Below are positions 6,649-16,097 of a stretch of DNA of 64,000 nucleotides, in pieces. The translations under genes were made by a program, and so were the position numbers. The notes below the pieces were generated by a model. The model searched no databases and was not told the DNA's origin. It saw only the letters and a list, made by a program, of their open reading frames with translations. Numbering within the stretch: the stretch's first letter is position 1; every line of letters starts with the position of its first letter. The stretch is from Galbibacter pacificus (GTDB taxonomy: Bacteria; Bacteroidota; Bacteroidia; Flavobacteriales; Flavobacteriaceae). The stretch covers positions 806,001 through 870,000 of the forward strand of contig NZ_JAPMUA010000001.1 of NCBI RefSeq assembly GCF_029603155.1. Direction: 5' to 3'.

Positions 6649-9600
6649 ATGCTCGATAAGATTATTAAATTCAGTATTACCCATAAACTGATCATTCTTC
6701 TGTTTACGGCCTTTATTATCGGTTTTGGGGTGTATTCCCTTTCCCAAATCCCCATTGGGGCCGTACCGGATGTGACCAACAACCAAGTTCAGGTGATAAC
6801 CACTTCGCAAAACCTTTCCACCCAGGATATGGAACAGTACATTACCTATCCTGTAGAACTGGAAATGGCCAATTTGCCCGGGGTAAAAGAAATTCGCTCG
6901 GTATCTAAATTTGGCCTGTCGGTGGTTACCATTGTATTTGAGGAAAATCTCGGCACCTACTTACCTCGACAGGTTATCGCCGAAAAAATAAAATCGGCTT
7001 CCGAAAAAATCCCCGATGGATTTGGAAAGCCCCAAATGGGGCCTATTACCACCGGTCTGGGCGAAATCTATCAATATACCTTGGATACCAGGCCCGGTTT
7101 TGAAGACCGTTATTCGGCCGAAGACCTCAGGACTATTCAGGACTGGATCGTAAAAAGACAACTTTCAGGTATTAAGGGGGTCGTAGAAATAAACGCTTGG
7201 GGCGGTTATGTAAAAGAATACGAAGTTGCCATCAACTCCAAAAAACTGAACGCGATGAACATTTCCATATCCGATGTGTTCACGGCCCTTCAGAACAACA
7301 ATAGCGTTGCCGGTGGCGGTTATATAGAAAAAGTAAATCAAGCCTATTTTATCCGTGGTCAGGGACGGGTCACTTCGCTGGACGATATTCGCAACATCGT
7401 AGTTAAAAATGACAACGGCACCCCGGTTTATATCAACAACATAGCCGAGGTGGGTTTTGGACAAGCCACACGCTTTGGTGCAATTACCGCCAACGGGAAA
7501 GGCGAAACTGTGCTTGGTCAGGTAATGATGTTGAAAGGCGCAAATTCCAATCAAGTAATCGAAGCGGTTAAGGCACGAGTAGCTAAGATTGCCGAATCCC
7601 TGCCCGAGGGTGTAGTGATAAAACCTTTCTTGGACCGTAGCGAACTCATTGGCCGTACAACTTTTACAATTGCCGAAAATTTAATCATTGGCTGTCTTAT
7701 CGTGATTTTTGTGGTTGTTCTTTTGCTGGGCAACTTCCGCTCCGGTCTGGTGGTGGCGTCGGTTATTCCGCTCTGTCTGTTGTTTGCGCTTTCCCTGATG
7801 TACATTTTCGGGATAGACGCCAATTTAATGAGCCTGGGGGCGATCGATTTTGGGATCATCATAGATGGCGCGGTAATTATTGTGGAATTTACCGCCTACC
7901 AAATCACCCAAAAACACAAGGAATACGATAATCTTGCAAAACAGGAACTCCGCCATCTAAAAGACCGGGTTACCTTCAATAGTGCTTCCCGGATGATGAA
8001 TTCAGCAATCTTCGGGCAGCTGATTATTCTTATCGTATTTATCCCGATTCTATCCTTGAGCGGCGTCGAGGGCAAGATGTTCAAGCCGATGGCACTTACC
8101 TTCAGCTTTGCGCTCATTGGGGCGATGATTCTATGTCTGACCTATGTGCCGGTAGCTTCCGCTGTATTTTTAAAATCGGAAGAACCTTCTGATAAGAATA
8201 TTTCGGTACGGCTCATCAAGTTTCTGAACCGAAAATATAAACCAGTAATTTACTGGGCACTTCGCAGAAAAAAATTTGTACTGGGGATCGCCGTGCTCTT
8301 GCTTATAATTTCAGGATTTATCTTCAGTAGGATGGGCGGGGAATTTATACCGCAGCTGGATGAAGGGGATTTTGTGATTCAACCCGTTTTAAAAACTGGT
8401 ACCTCCCTGAGCAAAACGATAGAAACCACTACCCGAATGGAAAATATTTTGATCGATAGCTTCCCAGAAGTAGAACAGGTGGTGAGCCGTATAGGCGCGG
8501 CCGAGGTACCTACCGATCCGATGTCTATGGAAGAGAGCGATGTTATTGTATCCCTAAAACCAAAAGATGAATGGGTTACCGCTGAAACAAAAGATGAACT
8601 TGCCGATGAATTTAAAAAGGCACTTTCCGTAATTCCGGGAATGGAAATAGAGTTTACCCAGCCCATAGAAATGCGCTTCAACGAACTCATTACCGGGGTA
8701 CGTGCCGATATCGCCGTAAAGATTTTTGGTGAAAATCTGGATATTCTGAATGCCAAGGCACAAAAGATAAAAAATCTCATCCAAGACGTAAATGGGGCTA
8801 CCGATATCACCGTTGAAAAAATTGTGGGCCTCCCACAGATGAACGTCAATTACAAACGTGATAAAATCGCACGGTATGGATTGAACATTGCAGATTTGAA
8901 CAAAATCGTCACAATGGGGTTTTCGGGGGCAACGATGGGCAGCGTATTTGAAGGTGAAAAACGTTTTGATATGGTGCTGCGGCTTCAAAAGGACAGTCGG
9001 CAGGATATTTCAAATTTAAAGAACCTTTATGTGGACACCCCTTCCGGTGAAAAAGTGCCGCTCAGCGAATTGGCCGACATTACCTACCAAAAAGGGGCGG
9101 CCAAAATCTCACGGGACAATACCCAGCGACGGATTGTGGTGGGTGTAAACGTAAGGGGCAGCGATTTGCAGACCGTGGTCGATAAAATCAAAAAAATCGT
9201 GGATGACAACATTAGCCTACCGCCGGGATATACCGTTACGTATGGCGGACAATTTGAAAATTTACAGAGTGCAACGGCGCGGCTCAAAATTGCGGTACCC
9301 ATAGCTTTGGTGCTTATTTTTATATTGCTATACTTCGCATTTGGGACCATACGGGAAGCATTGATGATTTTTTCGGCCATTCCGCTCGCGGCGGTGGGGG
9401 GCATACTTTTTCTCTGGATCCGTGGAATGCCCTTCAGTATCTCGGCAGGGGTGGGTTTTATCGCATTGTTCGGGATTGCCGTGCTCAACGGAATTGTTCT
9501 CATAGAACATTTTAAAGAGCTGCGCGAAGAAGGAATGAAAAATGACGATAATTTGATCGTGAGCGGTGCCCAAGATCGCTTGCGTGCCGTTTTATTGACC

Positions 9601-10992
9601 GCTAGTGCTGCAGCGTTGGGCTTTCTGCCGATGGCTATTTCAACAGGGGCGGGTGCCGAGGTTCAACGGCCCTTGGCAACCGTTGTGATCGGTGGTTTAA
9701 TTACCTCCACCCTGCTTACCCTGGTTGTATTGCCCGTAATTTATGCCCTGTTCAACAAAGAGAAAAAGGATACGAAAAAAGGGAATGATAATCATCGAAT
9801 CAAGGCTTTGAGCGTAGTGCTTTTGCTGATCGGTTTTTCGGGATATTCTCAAGAGACACAAGTCAAGACCATCGAAAATGTGGAGGAATTGAAGGCGATG
9901 GCATTTGAGAACAACCTGGGACTGAAAGCTTCTTCGCTTCGCGTGGATGAGGCCGATGCGCTTATAGGGAGTGCCTTTGCCTTCGATAAAACAGAGGGTT
10001 ATTTTGGAAAAGACGATAGCAACCGTTCCAACAACAAGGCGCTGAACGTGCTGGGCGTGACCCAAAACTTCAATTTCCCAACGGTTTATTTTGCCCGAAA
10101 AAAGATGAACAAAACCAAATTTCGGCAGGAGCAAAGTACCTACCAACTGCAAAAATTGCGATTGGAACGGGACGTAACCCAAGTGTATTATCAACTTCAA
10201 TATGAAAAGGCGAAAATCGGAGTGTATGAGCAGTTGGACAGTTTGTACCAAAAATTTGCTTATGCAGCAAAAAGAAGGTTTGAACTCGGTGAAAGCAATT
10301 ACCTCGAAAAGATAACCGCCCGGTCCAAACAAAAACAACTGGAAACCCAACTTAAACAGGCCCGGGATGAACTTGATATCTCCCGAGAAAGATTAAAACC
10401 GCTGCTAAATACGGAAGAGGAAATTGTAGTCAAAATACAGCCTTTTCAAAAATTGACCATAAAGAATATGGGGATCGAGGGCAATCCCGGTCTGGATTAT
10501 TATCAGGATCGAAGCGACTACTTTCAGGCCGAAGCCGGGTTGGAGAAACAGCGGCTATTGCCCGATATCAGCTTGACCTATTTTCAATGGAACAATGATG
10601 TGATCAACAGCCCCCTGCAAGGCTATCAAGTAGGTGTTCATATTCCCCTGCTGTTCTTTGGGAATTCTTCAAAAATAAAAGCGGCCAAAATCGCAAAACG
10701 GGCCGCAGCGCAGGAAAGTGCCGATTATAAGGTGCGCTTGAATTCGGAATATAACCAGCTTATTCAGCAAATGAGCAAGCACCAAGAGGCACTTTCGTAT
10801 TACGAAAATGAAGGGAAAGGTCTTTCTGAAGAGATTATTAAGACCGCTACATTAAGTTATAAGAATGGGGAGATCGATTTTTTTGAATACATCCAAAGCC
10901 TTGAAAACTCCTATACGATCATACTTTCTTATTACGAAAACCTTAATGCATATAACCAAATCGTTACCCGCATAAATTACCTAACACTATAA
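6649..10992 (+). CDS. heavy-metal efflux RND pump CusA/CzcA fused to a TolC-like domain
   Basis: The 1447-residue protein has two parts. Residues 1 to about 1040 are a complete HME-type RND pump: the opening SITHKLIILLF TM, the GAVPDVTNNQVQV porter start, the DFGIIIDGAVIIVEF TM4 motif of proton-driven metal pumps, and the second half with GGEFIPQLDEGD and a mirrored TM set. From about 1048 a signal-peptide-like stretch (IKALSVVLLLIGFSGYSQ) leads into a TolC/OEP-like coiled-coil region (1070-1447). Such fusions are common in Bacteroidota. An inner-membrane pump and an outer-membrane duct cannot both be placed if uncut, so cleavage after the internal signal is likely. Exact metal (Cu, Ag, Zn, Co, Cd) cannot be assigned. 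Confidence 0.9.
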   Translation: MLDKIIKFSITHKLIILLFTAFIIGFGVYSLSQIPIGAVPDVTNNQVQVITTSQNLSTQDMEQYITYPVELEMANLPGVKEIRSVSKFGLSVVTIVFEENLGTYLPRQVIAEKIKSASEKIPDGFGKPQMGPITTGLGEIYQYTLDTRPGFEDRYSAEDLRTIQDWIVKRQLSGIKGVVEINAWGGYVKEYEVAINSKKLNAMNISISDVFTALQNNNSVAGGGYIEKVNQAYFIRGQGRVTSLDDIRNIVVKNDNGTPVYINNIAEVGFGQATRFGAITANGKGETVLGQVMMLKGANSNQVIEAVKARVAKIAESLPEGVVIKPFLDRSELIGRTTFTIAENLIIGCLIVIFVVVLLLGNFRSGLVVASVIPLCLLFALSLMYIFGIDANLMSLGAIDFGIIIDGAVIIVEFTAYQITQKHKEYDNLAKQELRHLKDRVTFNSASRMMNSAIFGQLIILIVFIPILSLSGVEGKMFKPMALTFSFALIGAMILCLTYVPVASAVFLKSEEPSDKNISVRLIKFLNRKYKPVIYWALRRKKFVLGIAVLLLIISGFIFSRMGGEFIPQLDEGDFVIQPVLKTGTSLSKTIETTTRMENILIDSFPEVEQVVSRIGAAEVPTDPMSMEESDVIVSLKPKDEWVTAETKDELADEFKKALSVIPGMEIEFTQPIEMRFNELITGVRADIAVKIFGENLDILNAKAQKIKNLIQDVNGATDITVEKIVGLPQMNVNYKRDKIARYGLNIADLNKIVTMGFSGATMGSVFEGEKRFDMVLRLQKDSRQDISNLKNLYVDTPSGEKVPLSELADITYQKGAAKISRDNTQRRIVVGVNVRGSDLQTVVDKIKKIVDDNISLPPGYTVTYGGQFENLQSATARLKIAVPIALVLIFILLYFAFGTIREALMIFSAIPLAAVGGILFLWIRGMPFSISAGVGFIALFGIAVLNGIVLIEHFKELREEGMKNDDNLIVSGAQDRLRAVLLTASAAALGFLPMAISTGAGAEVQRPLATVVIGGLITSTLLTLVVLPVIYALFNKEKKDTKKGNDNHRIKALSVVLLLIGFSGYSQETQVKTIENVEELKAMAFENNLGLKASSLRVDEADALIGSAFAFDKTEGYFGKDDSNRSNNKALNVLGVTQNFNFPTVYFARKKMNKTKFRQEQSTYQLQKLRLERDVTQVYYQLQYEKAKIGVYEQLDSLYQKFAYAAKRRFELGESNYLEKITARSKQKQLETQLKQARDELDISRERLKPLLNTEEEIVVKIQPFQKLTIKNMGIEGNPGLDYYQDRSDYFQAEAGLEKQRLLPDISLTYFQWNNDVINSPLQGYQVGVHIPLLFFGNSSKIKAAKIAKRAAAQESADYKVRLNSEYNQLIQQMSKHQEALSYYENEGKGLSEEIIKTATLSYKNGEIDFFEYIQSLENSYTIILSYYENLNAYNQIVTRINYLTL

Positions 10993-11002
10993 TCCTGACG
11001 CA

Positions 11003-12172
11003 ATGAAAAAATATATATTTAAATTTATCATTTCCCTTTCTGTATTGATAGTTGCTGTTTCTTGTGGAAATTCCGAAGGAAATTCTAAAGAAACGGGGGG
11101 CAACGGAGCAAAATCCGATTCTACTGCCAATAACGGCGGAACACAAGTAAGCCTTGCACAGTTTGAGGGCAGCGATATGGAACTGGGCAAAATGCAGGAA
11201 AATACCTTTCCTGTAACCGTGGATGCCACGGGGATGATCGATGTCCCGCCCGAGAATAAGGCAATAATAAGTTCGTTTGCAGATGGCTACGTGAAGGAGA
11301 CCCCATTGTTAATAGGTGATCAAGTTAAAAAAGGACAGTTTTTGGTAAGTCTTGAAAATCCCGATTATGTACAAATGCAGCAGGACTATCTGGATGCGAT
11401 GGAGCAGATGAAGTATTTAAAATCGGAATACGACCGTCAAAAAGCCCTCATTGAAGAAAATATCACTTCCGAAAAAAATTACCTTAAAGCGGAAAGCGAG
11501 TATAAGCGAAACCTATCTAAATATCAGTCGATGCGGAAAAAATTACAGATGCTCAATTTGAACCCCAAAGCGGTTGAAAACGGAACTATTTCTTCCGTTA
11601 TACGCATTTACGCCCCTATTGCCGGAAGTATTACCGAAATGAACATCAATAAGGGAATGTATGTTTCGGCTGCCGATGAACTAATGCGGATTATTGATAC
11701 AGATCACCTGCACCTTGAGCTAAATGTTTTTGAAAAAGATGTGATGAAGTTAAAAAAAGGCCAAGAAATACGGTTCAGCATTCCCGAAGCTAGTACCGAT
11801 ACCATTGAGGGCGAAGTACATTTGGTAGGCACGTCTATCAGTGAGGAAAAGAGGACGGTAAAGGTCCACGGTCATTTTAAGGATGAGGATAAAAAGACCC
11901 GTTTTGCCACCGGAATGTTTGTGGAAGCCGAAATCATTACGGACCAAAAAAATGCAAAGGCACTACCCACCCAAAGTATCGTTTCTTTGGATGATACCGA
12001 TTACGTATTGGTTTTACAGAAGAAAACCGATAGCAGTTATGTATTCAAAAGAAGGGAAGTAATGACGGGCAACGCTTTTAATGGCTTTACGATCATCAAA
12101 AACACTTCCGATTTTAAAAATAACGACCAGTTTTTAACAAAAGGGGCATTCCCTTTGATCAAGGAAGAATAG
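11003..12172 (+). CDS. RND efflux periplasmic adaptor lipoprotein (CusB/CzcB-like)
   Basis: The 389-residue membrane-fusion protein has lipobox IVAVSC (Cys21). A beta-barrel/lipoyl/hairpin order is recognisable: the lipoyl half-motif GYVKETPLLIGDQVKKGQFLVSLENPD, a coiled-coil hairpin (about 125-190), then IRIYAPIAGSITEMNINKGMYV and the membrane-proximal C-terminal domain. It bridges the pump to the outer-membrane duct and may hand over metal. The gene starts 10 nt after the pump and 11 nt before the VIT gene. No His-rich metal-binding N-terminus is present. Confidence 0.9.
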   Translation: MKKYIFKFIISLSVLIVAVSCGNSEGNSKETGGNGAKSDSTANNGGTQVSLAQFEGSDMELGKMQENTFPVTVDATGMIDVPPENKAIISSFADGYVKETPLLIGDQVKKGQFLVSLENPDYVQMQQDYLDAMEQMKYLKSEYDRQKALIEENITSEKNYLKAESEYKRNLSKYQSMRKKLQMLNLNPKAVENGTISSVIRIYAPIAGSITEMNINKGMYVSAADELMRIIDTDHLHLELNVFEKDVMKLKKGQEIRFSIPEASTDTIEGEVHLVGTSISEEKRTVKVHGHFKDEDKKTRFATGMFVEAEIITDQKNAKALPTQSIVSLDDTDYVLVLQKKTDSSYVFKRREVMTGNAFNGFTIIKNTSDFKNNDQFLTKGAFPLIKEE

Positions 12173-12183
12173 ACCCCCCTATT

Positions 12184-12882
12184 ATGAAACACACGAACGA
12201 TGAAAAACATTATGGATCACGAAGCGGGTGGCTGAGGGCAGCCGTATTGGGTGCAAATGACGGCATACTTTCAACAGCGAGTATCGTTATTGGCGTCTCT
12301 GCCGGGAGCGCAACAAAAGAGAATATTGTTCTTGCAGGGATTGCCGGCCTTGTGGCAGGGGCTTTCTCGATGGCCGCAGGAGAGTACGTTTCGGTAAGTT
12401 CACAAAGCGATATAGAAACTGCCGACTTGAAAAGGGAAGAACAGGAATTACGGGAAACTCCCGATGAAGAACTGGAAGAACTGGCTAAAATATACGAAAA
12501 AAGAGGCTTGGATAAGGAACTGTCCAAACAGGTAGCCCACCAGTTAACGGCCCATAATGCTCTGGAAGCACACGCAAGAGACGAACTCGGAATCAATGAG
12601 ATTACCCAAGCCAAACCCCTACAAGCGGCTTTGTCTTCTTGTGGAGCATTTGCTTTTGGTGGCATACTTCCTGTAATAGTGGCCTTGCTTGCCCCTTTGA
12701 ATGGAATGGAATATGTGCAATACCTTTCCGCAACACTTTTCCTAATAGTTTTAGGTACAATTTCCGCTAAAGCCGGTGGTTCTAACGTCAAAAAAGCGGT
12801 TTTGAGAATTACTTTTTGGGGAACTATCGCAATGGGTATGACCGCTTTGATTGGCTATTGGTTTGGTATGAATGTTTTTTAA
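12184..12882 (+). CDS. VIT1/CCC1-family iron/manganese transporter
   Basis: The 232-residue protein opens with the family signature GWLRAAVLGANDGILSTASIVIGV, followed by AGAFSMAAGEYVSVSSQSD and an acidic cytoplasmic loop (REEQELRETPDEELEELAKIYEKRG). Three further TM segments lie near the C-terminus. VIT1/CCC1 proteins move Fe2+ or Mn2+ out of the cytosol. It is the third gene of the pump operon, which broadens the operon's role from one RND substrate to general transition-metal export. Confidence 0.88.
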   Translation: MKHTNDEKHYGSRSGWLRAAVLGANDGILSTASIVIGVSAGSATKENIVLAGIAGLVAGAFSMAAGEYVSVSSQSDIETADLKREEQELRETPDEELEELAKIYEKRGLDKELSKQVAHQLTAHNALEAHARDELGINEITQAKPLQAALSSCGAFAFGGILPVIVALLAPLNGMEYVQYLSATLFLIVLGTISAKAGGSNVKKAVLRITFWGTIAMGMTALIGYWFGMNVF

Positions 12883-12963
12883 AAAAGAATTTTACTGTAA
12901 TGTAAGAACACGCACACTTTTAAATGCCCCCAAACTAAAGCTTATCAAAAACCCAGATCAGAT

Positions 12964-13815
12964 TTGAAAAAACTTTTACTCAAGATAATAGATGATTACA
13001 AAAAAGAAATAAGAACCATTGAGCAATCCAACCTAAATGATTTCAGCGTCGTTGAAAAAGGAATCTCGATTTCCAGACAGTATCTTCAAAAATTACGAAT
13101 ATGCGTGAGGGAAAATGAGTTCGGCAATCCACAGGAAGAAATAACATTTTTTAAAAACCACAAACCCTATGTGTATAGCCGTTTGAAATTTTATGCTAAA
13201 CTCTATAATTTTTTGATTAATAGGCCCGCAGGAACCATTAAATCCCAACAGATTTTCATAGATAGTGAGATTAAAAAACTTCAGGAAAGCAATCGCCGCC
13301 ATTTGGACTTTATAAAGTATTATAGGGAGGGATCTACCGTTCTTGATGAATTTTATTTTTTGAGGGGAAAGGACAAAATCAGCTTGGTTTCAGATACATC
13401 CCACTTTTACACCGATGCGGAATTTTCTACAAGCCACGATAACGCCGTTGCCAAAATTATGGCGTATGACCTCTTGGTCAACCACTACATTCAGGAATTG
13501 GAAGATTTAAGGAATCTATCTTATGGAAAACCAAGGAAATTAAACACCTTGGCAAACGGGGACCGGCTAAGCTGGACTGCTTCAAAAACAGACTTGATCG
13601 AATTGATATATGCCTTGCAGGCCTCTGGAGCCATAAAAAGCGGAACGGCAGGGATTAAAGAAATGGCTATGGCTTGTGAAAGTATTTTTGATCTTAATCT
13701 TGGAAATGTGTATCGAACTTTTTTAGAAATACGTGAACGAAAAATTGACCCCACCAAGTTTATTGACAGGCTAAAATCCACGCTTTTACAAAGGATGGAA
13801 GAAACTGACGGTTAA
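12964..13815 (+). CDS. rteC: RteC-domain regulator of the conjugative element
   Basis: The protein is about 283 residues. It matches the RteC family by its N-terminal helical region with FYLRGKDK-like (FYFLRGKDKISL) and YDLLVNHYIQELEDL motifs and a C-terminal winged-helix part (LIELIYALQASGAIKSG, FDLNLGNVYRTFLEIRERK). In CTnDOT, RteC activates excision genes. The start is TTG at 12964: no in-frame ATG exists for at least 40 nt upstream, and the protein begins properly there. Its place before the excisionase-like HTH gene fits that role. Confidence 0.85.
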   Translation: MKKLLLKIIDDYKKEIRTIEQSNLNDFSVVEKGISISRQYLQKLRICVRENEFGNPQEEITFFKNHKPYVYSRLKFYAKLYNFLINRPAGTIKSQQIFIDSEIKKLQESNRRHLDFIKYYREGSTVLDEFYFLRGKDKISLVSDTSHFYTDAEFSTSHDNAVAKIMAYDLLVNHYIQELEDLRNLSYGKPRKLNTLANGDRLSWTASKTDLIELIYALQASGAIKSGTAGIKEMAMACESIFDLNLGNVYRTFLEIRERKIDPTKFIDRLKSTLLQRMEETDG

Positions 13816-13847
13816 TTTATAGCGACTCTGAAAACGTTAAATTTTCT

Positions 13848-13997
13848 CCCAAGTTGGGTGCGACTTGGGGAAAAATAAAATTAATTTTTTTTAATGGTAT
13901 TTAGTATTGACCTTCCAAAGGTAAACAATCAAATAAAACCAATTTAACACATTGAAAATGAGAATATAAAAACACCCAACTTGGGTGTGACTTGGGA
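13848..13997 (+). repeat. two copies of a 23-bp CTTGGG-rich repeat between rteC and the HTH gene
   Basis: 13848-13870 and 13975-13997 agree at 20 of 23 positions. Both share TTGGGTG(C/T)GACTTGGG. The first forms CCCAAGT/ACTTGGG with an 8-9 nt spacer; the second contains the palindrome CCCAACTTGGG. The copies start 127 bp apart, upstream of the HTH gene at 14111 and directly downstream of rteC. They are candidate binding sites for RteC or for the HTH/excisionase protein. Confidence 0.5.
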
Positions 13998-14030
13998 ATA
14001 AAACCCAATAAACTACCCCAAATTTGTAGA

Positions 14031-14050
14031 ACGAAAGTCAAATCCTGCGA
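14031..14050 (+). repeat. copy of the int-proximal motif ACGAAAGTCAAATC
   Basis: ACGAAAGTCAAATC-CTGCGA here is nearly identical to 45065-45085 (one extra G), and both are preceded by ATTTGT. One copy lies just before the excisionase-like gene, the other just before the integrase gene, both in the same orientation on the + strand. They may be arm-type recombinase sites, a shared operator, or direct repeats marking element ends. Confidence 0.4.
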
Positions 14051-14110
14051 GGGGCTATCAAATTAGTTTAGACTGAGGCGGTAGTCCTTTTCTTTTAAAA
14101 CCGTTCTATT

Positions 14111-14395
14111 ATGCCAACAAGTATCATTACCACAGACGATCTTCGGGAATTCAAAATGGAATTGCTCGATGACATTAAAAAGCTCCTATCCCGACAAGCG
14201 ACCGGCAAACTCAAAAAATACCTCAAATCTTCCGAGGTTATGGATTTACTCCAAGTAAGTCCGGGAACTCTCCAAAACCTTCGCGTCAATGGCACATTGC
14301 CCTACACCAAAGTGGGCGGTATCATTTACTATGATGCCGAGGAAATCCAGAATGTAATGACCGCAAACCGTGTGCAGCACGGACTAAATTCTTAG
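14111..14395 (+). CDS. helix-turn-helix (excisionase-like) DNA-binding protein
   Basis: The 94-residue protein has an N-terminal helical region (FKMELLDDIKKLLS) and a MerR-like HTH_17 domain: KKYLKSSEVMDLLQVSPGTLQNLRVNGTLPYTKVGGIIYYDAEEI. Such proteins in Bacteroidota ICEs act as recombination directionality factors or regulators of excision genes. It ends 2 nt before the next gene and starts the rep-like operon. The position next to rteC and to the shared int motif at 14031 supports a role in excision. Confidence 0.8.
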   Translation: MPTSIITTDDLREFKMELLDDIKKLLSRQATGKLKKYLKSSEVMDLLQVSPGTLQNLRVNGTLPYTKVGGIIYYDAEEIQNVMTANRVQHGLNS

Positions 14396-14397
14396 CG

Positions 14398-15150
14398 ATG
14401 AATTATATAAAGCTACTCAATGCGGCTTTTGAAAAATTTTTCTTCGATGACCGCTTGAACCCAACCCATATCAGCCTGTATATGGCTCTGTTCCAAGAAT
14501 GGAACAGCAGCCGATTTGCTGATGAGTTTTTTGTGAACCGCCGCGAGCTGATGCGCGTGGCCAAAATAGGTTCCAAATCTACTTATCATCGCTGCATAAC
14601 CGACCTCGATTCTTGGGAGTATCTGATTTATTTCCCATCGAATAATCCGTACAAAGGAAGTAAGATCAAGATGTCCATTATCGGGACAAGTGATGAACCG
14701 GATATGGGACGGTACAATCCCGAATTGGAACAGCTTGCGGAACGGTACCATCCCATACGTGAACCAGTAGTGAACCAGCACCGTCCCACCAACGGACAAG
14801 CTGTGTACCCGCACCGTCCCGTGAGTGGACAAGCATTGGTATCTAATATAAACAATACCAAACAAGTAAACATTAATAAACAACCAAAGGGCAGGCAGGC
14901 CGTTTTAGATTTTTTTATTGAAAAAAGTTTTAATGTTGATGAAGGAAAAAAATTCTTTGCGCATTATGAAGCCAACGATTGGAAAACAAGCGATGGAAAA
15001 ACGATCAGGGATTGGCGAGCTTTAGCTAAAAATTGGATGGATAGAACCGAGTTATTTACCGAAGAAAACAAACCAAACAAAAATGGAGCGTCCCAAAATC
15101 GGGACAACCTCAAAACCACTAAAACCAAGGATTATGGACAACCCCTCTAA
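14398..15150 (+). CDS. replication-initiator-like/helicase-loader-like protein
   Basis: The 250-residue protein opens with a winged-helix-like region (PTHISLYMALFQEWNSSRFADEFFVNRRELMRVAKIGSKSTYHRCI), a proline/polar linker (about 110-160), and a C-terminal DnaD-like stretch (VLDFFIEKSFNVDEGKKFFAHYEANDWKTSDGKTIRDWRALAKNWM). This pattern is typical of plasmid and ICE proteins that load replication machinery together with a DnaC-type ATPase, which follows and overlaps it. The specific name cannot be assigned from sequence. Confidence 0.65.
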   Translation: MNYIKLLNAAFEKFFFDDRLNPTHISLYMALFQEWNSSRFADEFFVNRRELMRVAKIGSKSTYHRCITDLDSWEYLIYFPSNNPYKGSKIKMSIIGTSDEPDMGRYNPELEQLAERYHPIREPVVNQHRPTNGQAVYPHRPVSGQALVSNINNTKQVNINKQPKGRQAVLDFFIEKSFNVDEGKKFFAHYEANDWKTSDGKTIRDWRALAKNWMDRTELFTEENKPNKNGASQNRDNLKTTKTKDYGQPL

Positions 15151-15796
15151 AATAACCGAAGGCGGCGTAGAATATTCGCTGGGCAAATTCGACGGGAAAT
15201 GTGTGCTTTACGATTTCCCGAAAATCCTGACTTACCTGAATGCCAAGGGCAAGCTGCTTTTTGGCGAAAAATTCAAAATCTATGAAAAGGACAAGGATAT
15301 TTTACTGAAACTCTGTTCCTACTTCATCAAGGACAAGGAAAACTGCCAAAAATTTCAGATCGATGTTGACAAAGGTATTTTACTTTCGGGCCCAGTAGGG
15401 TGCGGGAAAACCAGTTTATTGAAACTTTTACGCCATTTAGTGCCATTGCAAAGACCTTATGAAATGATCCCCTGCCGAAATGTGGCATTCAGTTTTAATC
15501 ATCTTGGTTTTAAGACCATCGAGGATTATGGAAATACAAAATTTTTCTGTTTTGACGACCTGGGCGTAGAACCTGCCGGAAGGTTCTACGGTAAAGACCT
15601 GAATGTGATGGGTGAAGTCTTACTTTCGAGATATGAACTTTACCTTCAAACCAAGCATAAAATCAAAACTCACGCAACTACAAACCTAAACGCTGAGGAA
15701 CTGGAAGAACGTTACGGAAACCGTGTCCGTAGCCGGATGCGGGAACTGTTTAATTTGATAGCCTTTGATGAAGGGGCTGGGGATAAAAGAAAGTGA
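15134..15796 (+). CDS. DnaC/IstB-like P-loop ATPase
   Basis: The start was taken at ATG 15134 (MDNPSKITEGG); it overlaps the end of the previous gene by 17 nt. An upstream ATG at 15083 is in frame but would extend the overlap. Walker A is LLSGPVGCGKTSLLK and Walker B FFCFDDLGVEP, with sensor-1-like ATTNLNAEEL and the Arg-rich RYGNRVRSRMREL end of IstB/DnaC AAA+ proteins. It probably loads a replicative helicase on the excised or transferred element, together with the preceding protein. Confidence 0.78.
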   Translation: MDNPSKITEGGVEYSLGKFDGKCVLYDFPKILTYLNAKGKLLFGEKFKIYEKDKDILLKLCSYFIKDKENCQKFQIDVDKGILLSGPVGCGKTSLLKLLRHLVPLQRPYEMIPCRNVAFSFNHLGFKTIEDYGNTKFFCFDDLGVEPAGRFYGKDLNVMGEVLLSRYELYLQTKHKIKTHATTNLNAEELEERYGNRVRSRMRELFNLIAFDEGAGDKRK

Positions 15797-15878
15797 ACTT
15801 AAAATATTTTTTTCAAAGAGTACTTTCTTTGTGCCTGGGCATCTATATACTATTTGGCGGTCAGAGTCGGCGAATTTT

Positions 15879-16085
15879 TTAGCAACAACTTTTGTTTTCT
15901 TGAATTGGCGGACAAGGTACAGTTCCATAAGAGCAATAAACACAACAATCTCCTTCGTTTGGTTTTAGAACCGTTTTACAATTCTCACACTCGTAAAAGA
16001 ATTGACAAGCGTTTGTTGGCATATCTTCTACTTTTTTATGTCCGCAGTTTGGACAAGTAATTTCTGATTTTAATATAATTTCCAT
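15879..16085 (-). CDS. GDCCVxC-domain small Cys-rich protein
   Basis: The 68-residue protein contains 12 Cys. A zinc-ribbon-like CPNCG...CENCK pair is followed by GDCCVYCSYGTVPCPP and a vicinal Cys pair at the very C-terminus (KSCC). The GDCCVxC motif defines a family often encoded with mercury or heavy-metal genes. It is the last gene of the leftward mer-type operon, 12 nt after the flavin reductase. A terminal Cys-Cys pair is the feature that the reductase next to it lacks. Confidence 0.78.
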   Translation of the reverse strand: MEIILKSEITCPNCGHKKVEDMPTNACQFFYECENCKTVLKPNEGDCCVYCSYGTVPCPPIQENKSCC

Positions 16086-16097
16086 TCAATTTTTTTA

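Noticed and set aside
1..14110. Left attachment site as a copy of the tRNA-Pro 3' end
   Set aside because: Searched by eye for GGTGGCAGGATTCGAACC or its reverse complement; not found, so the tRNA-type left end must be outside the window or absent.
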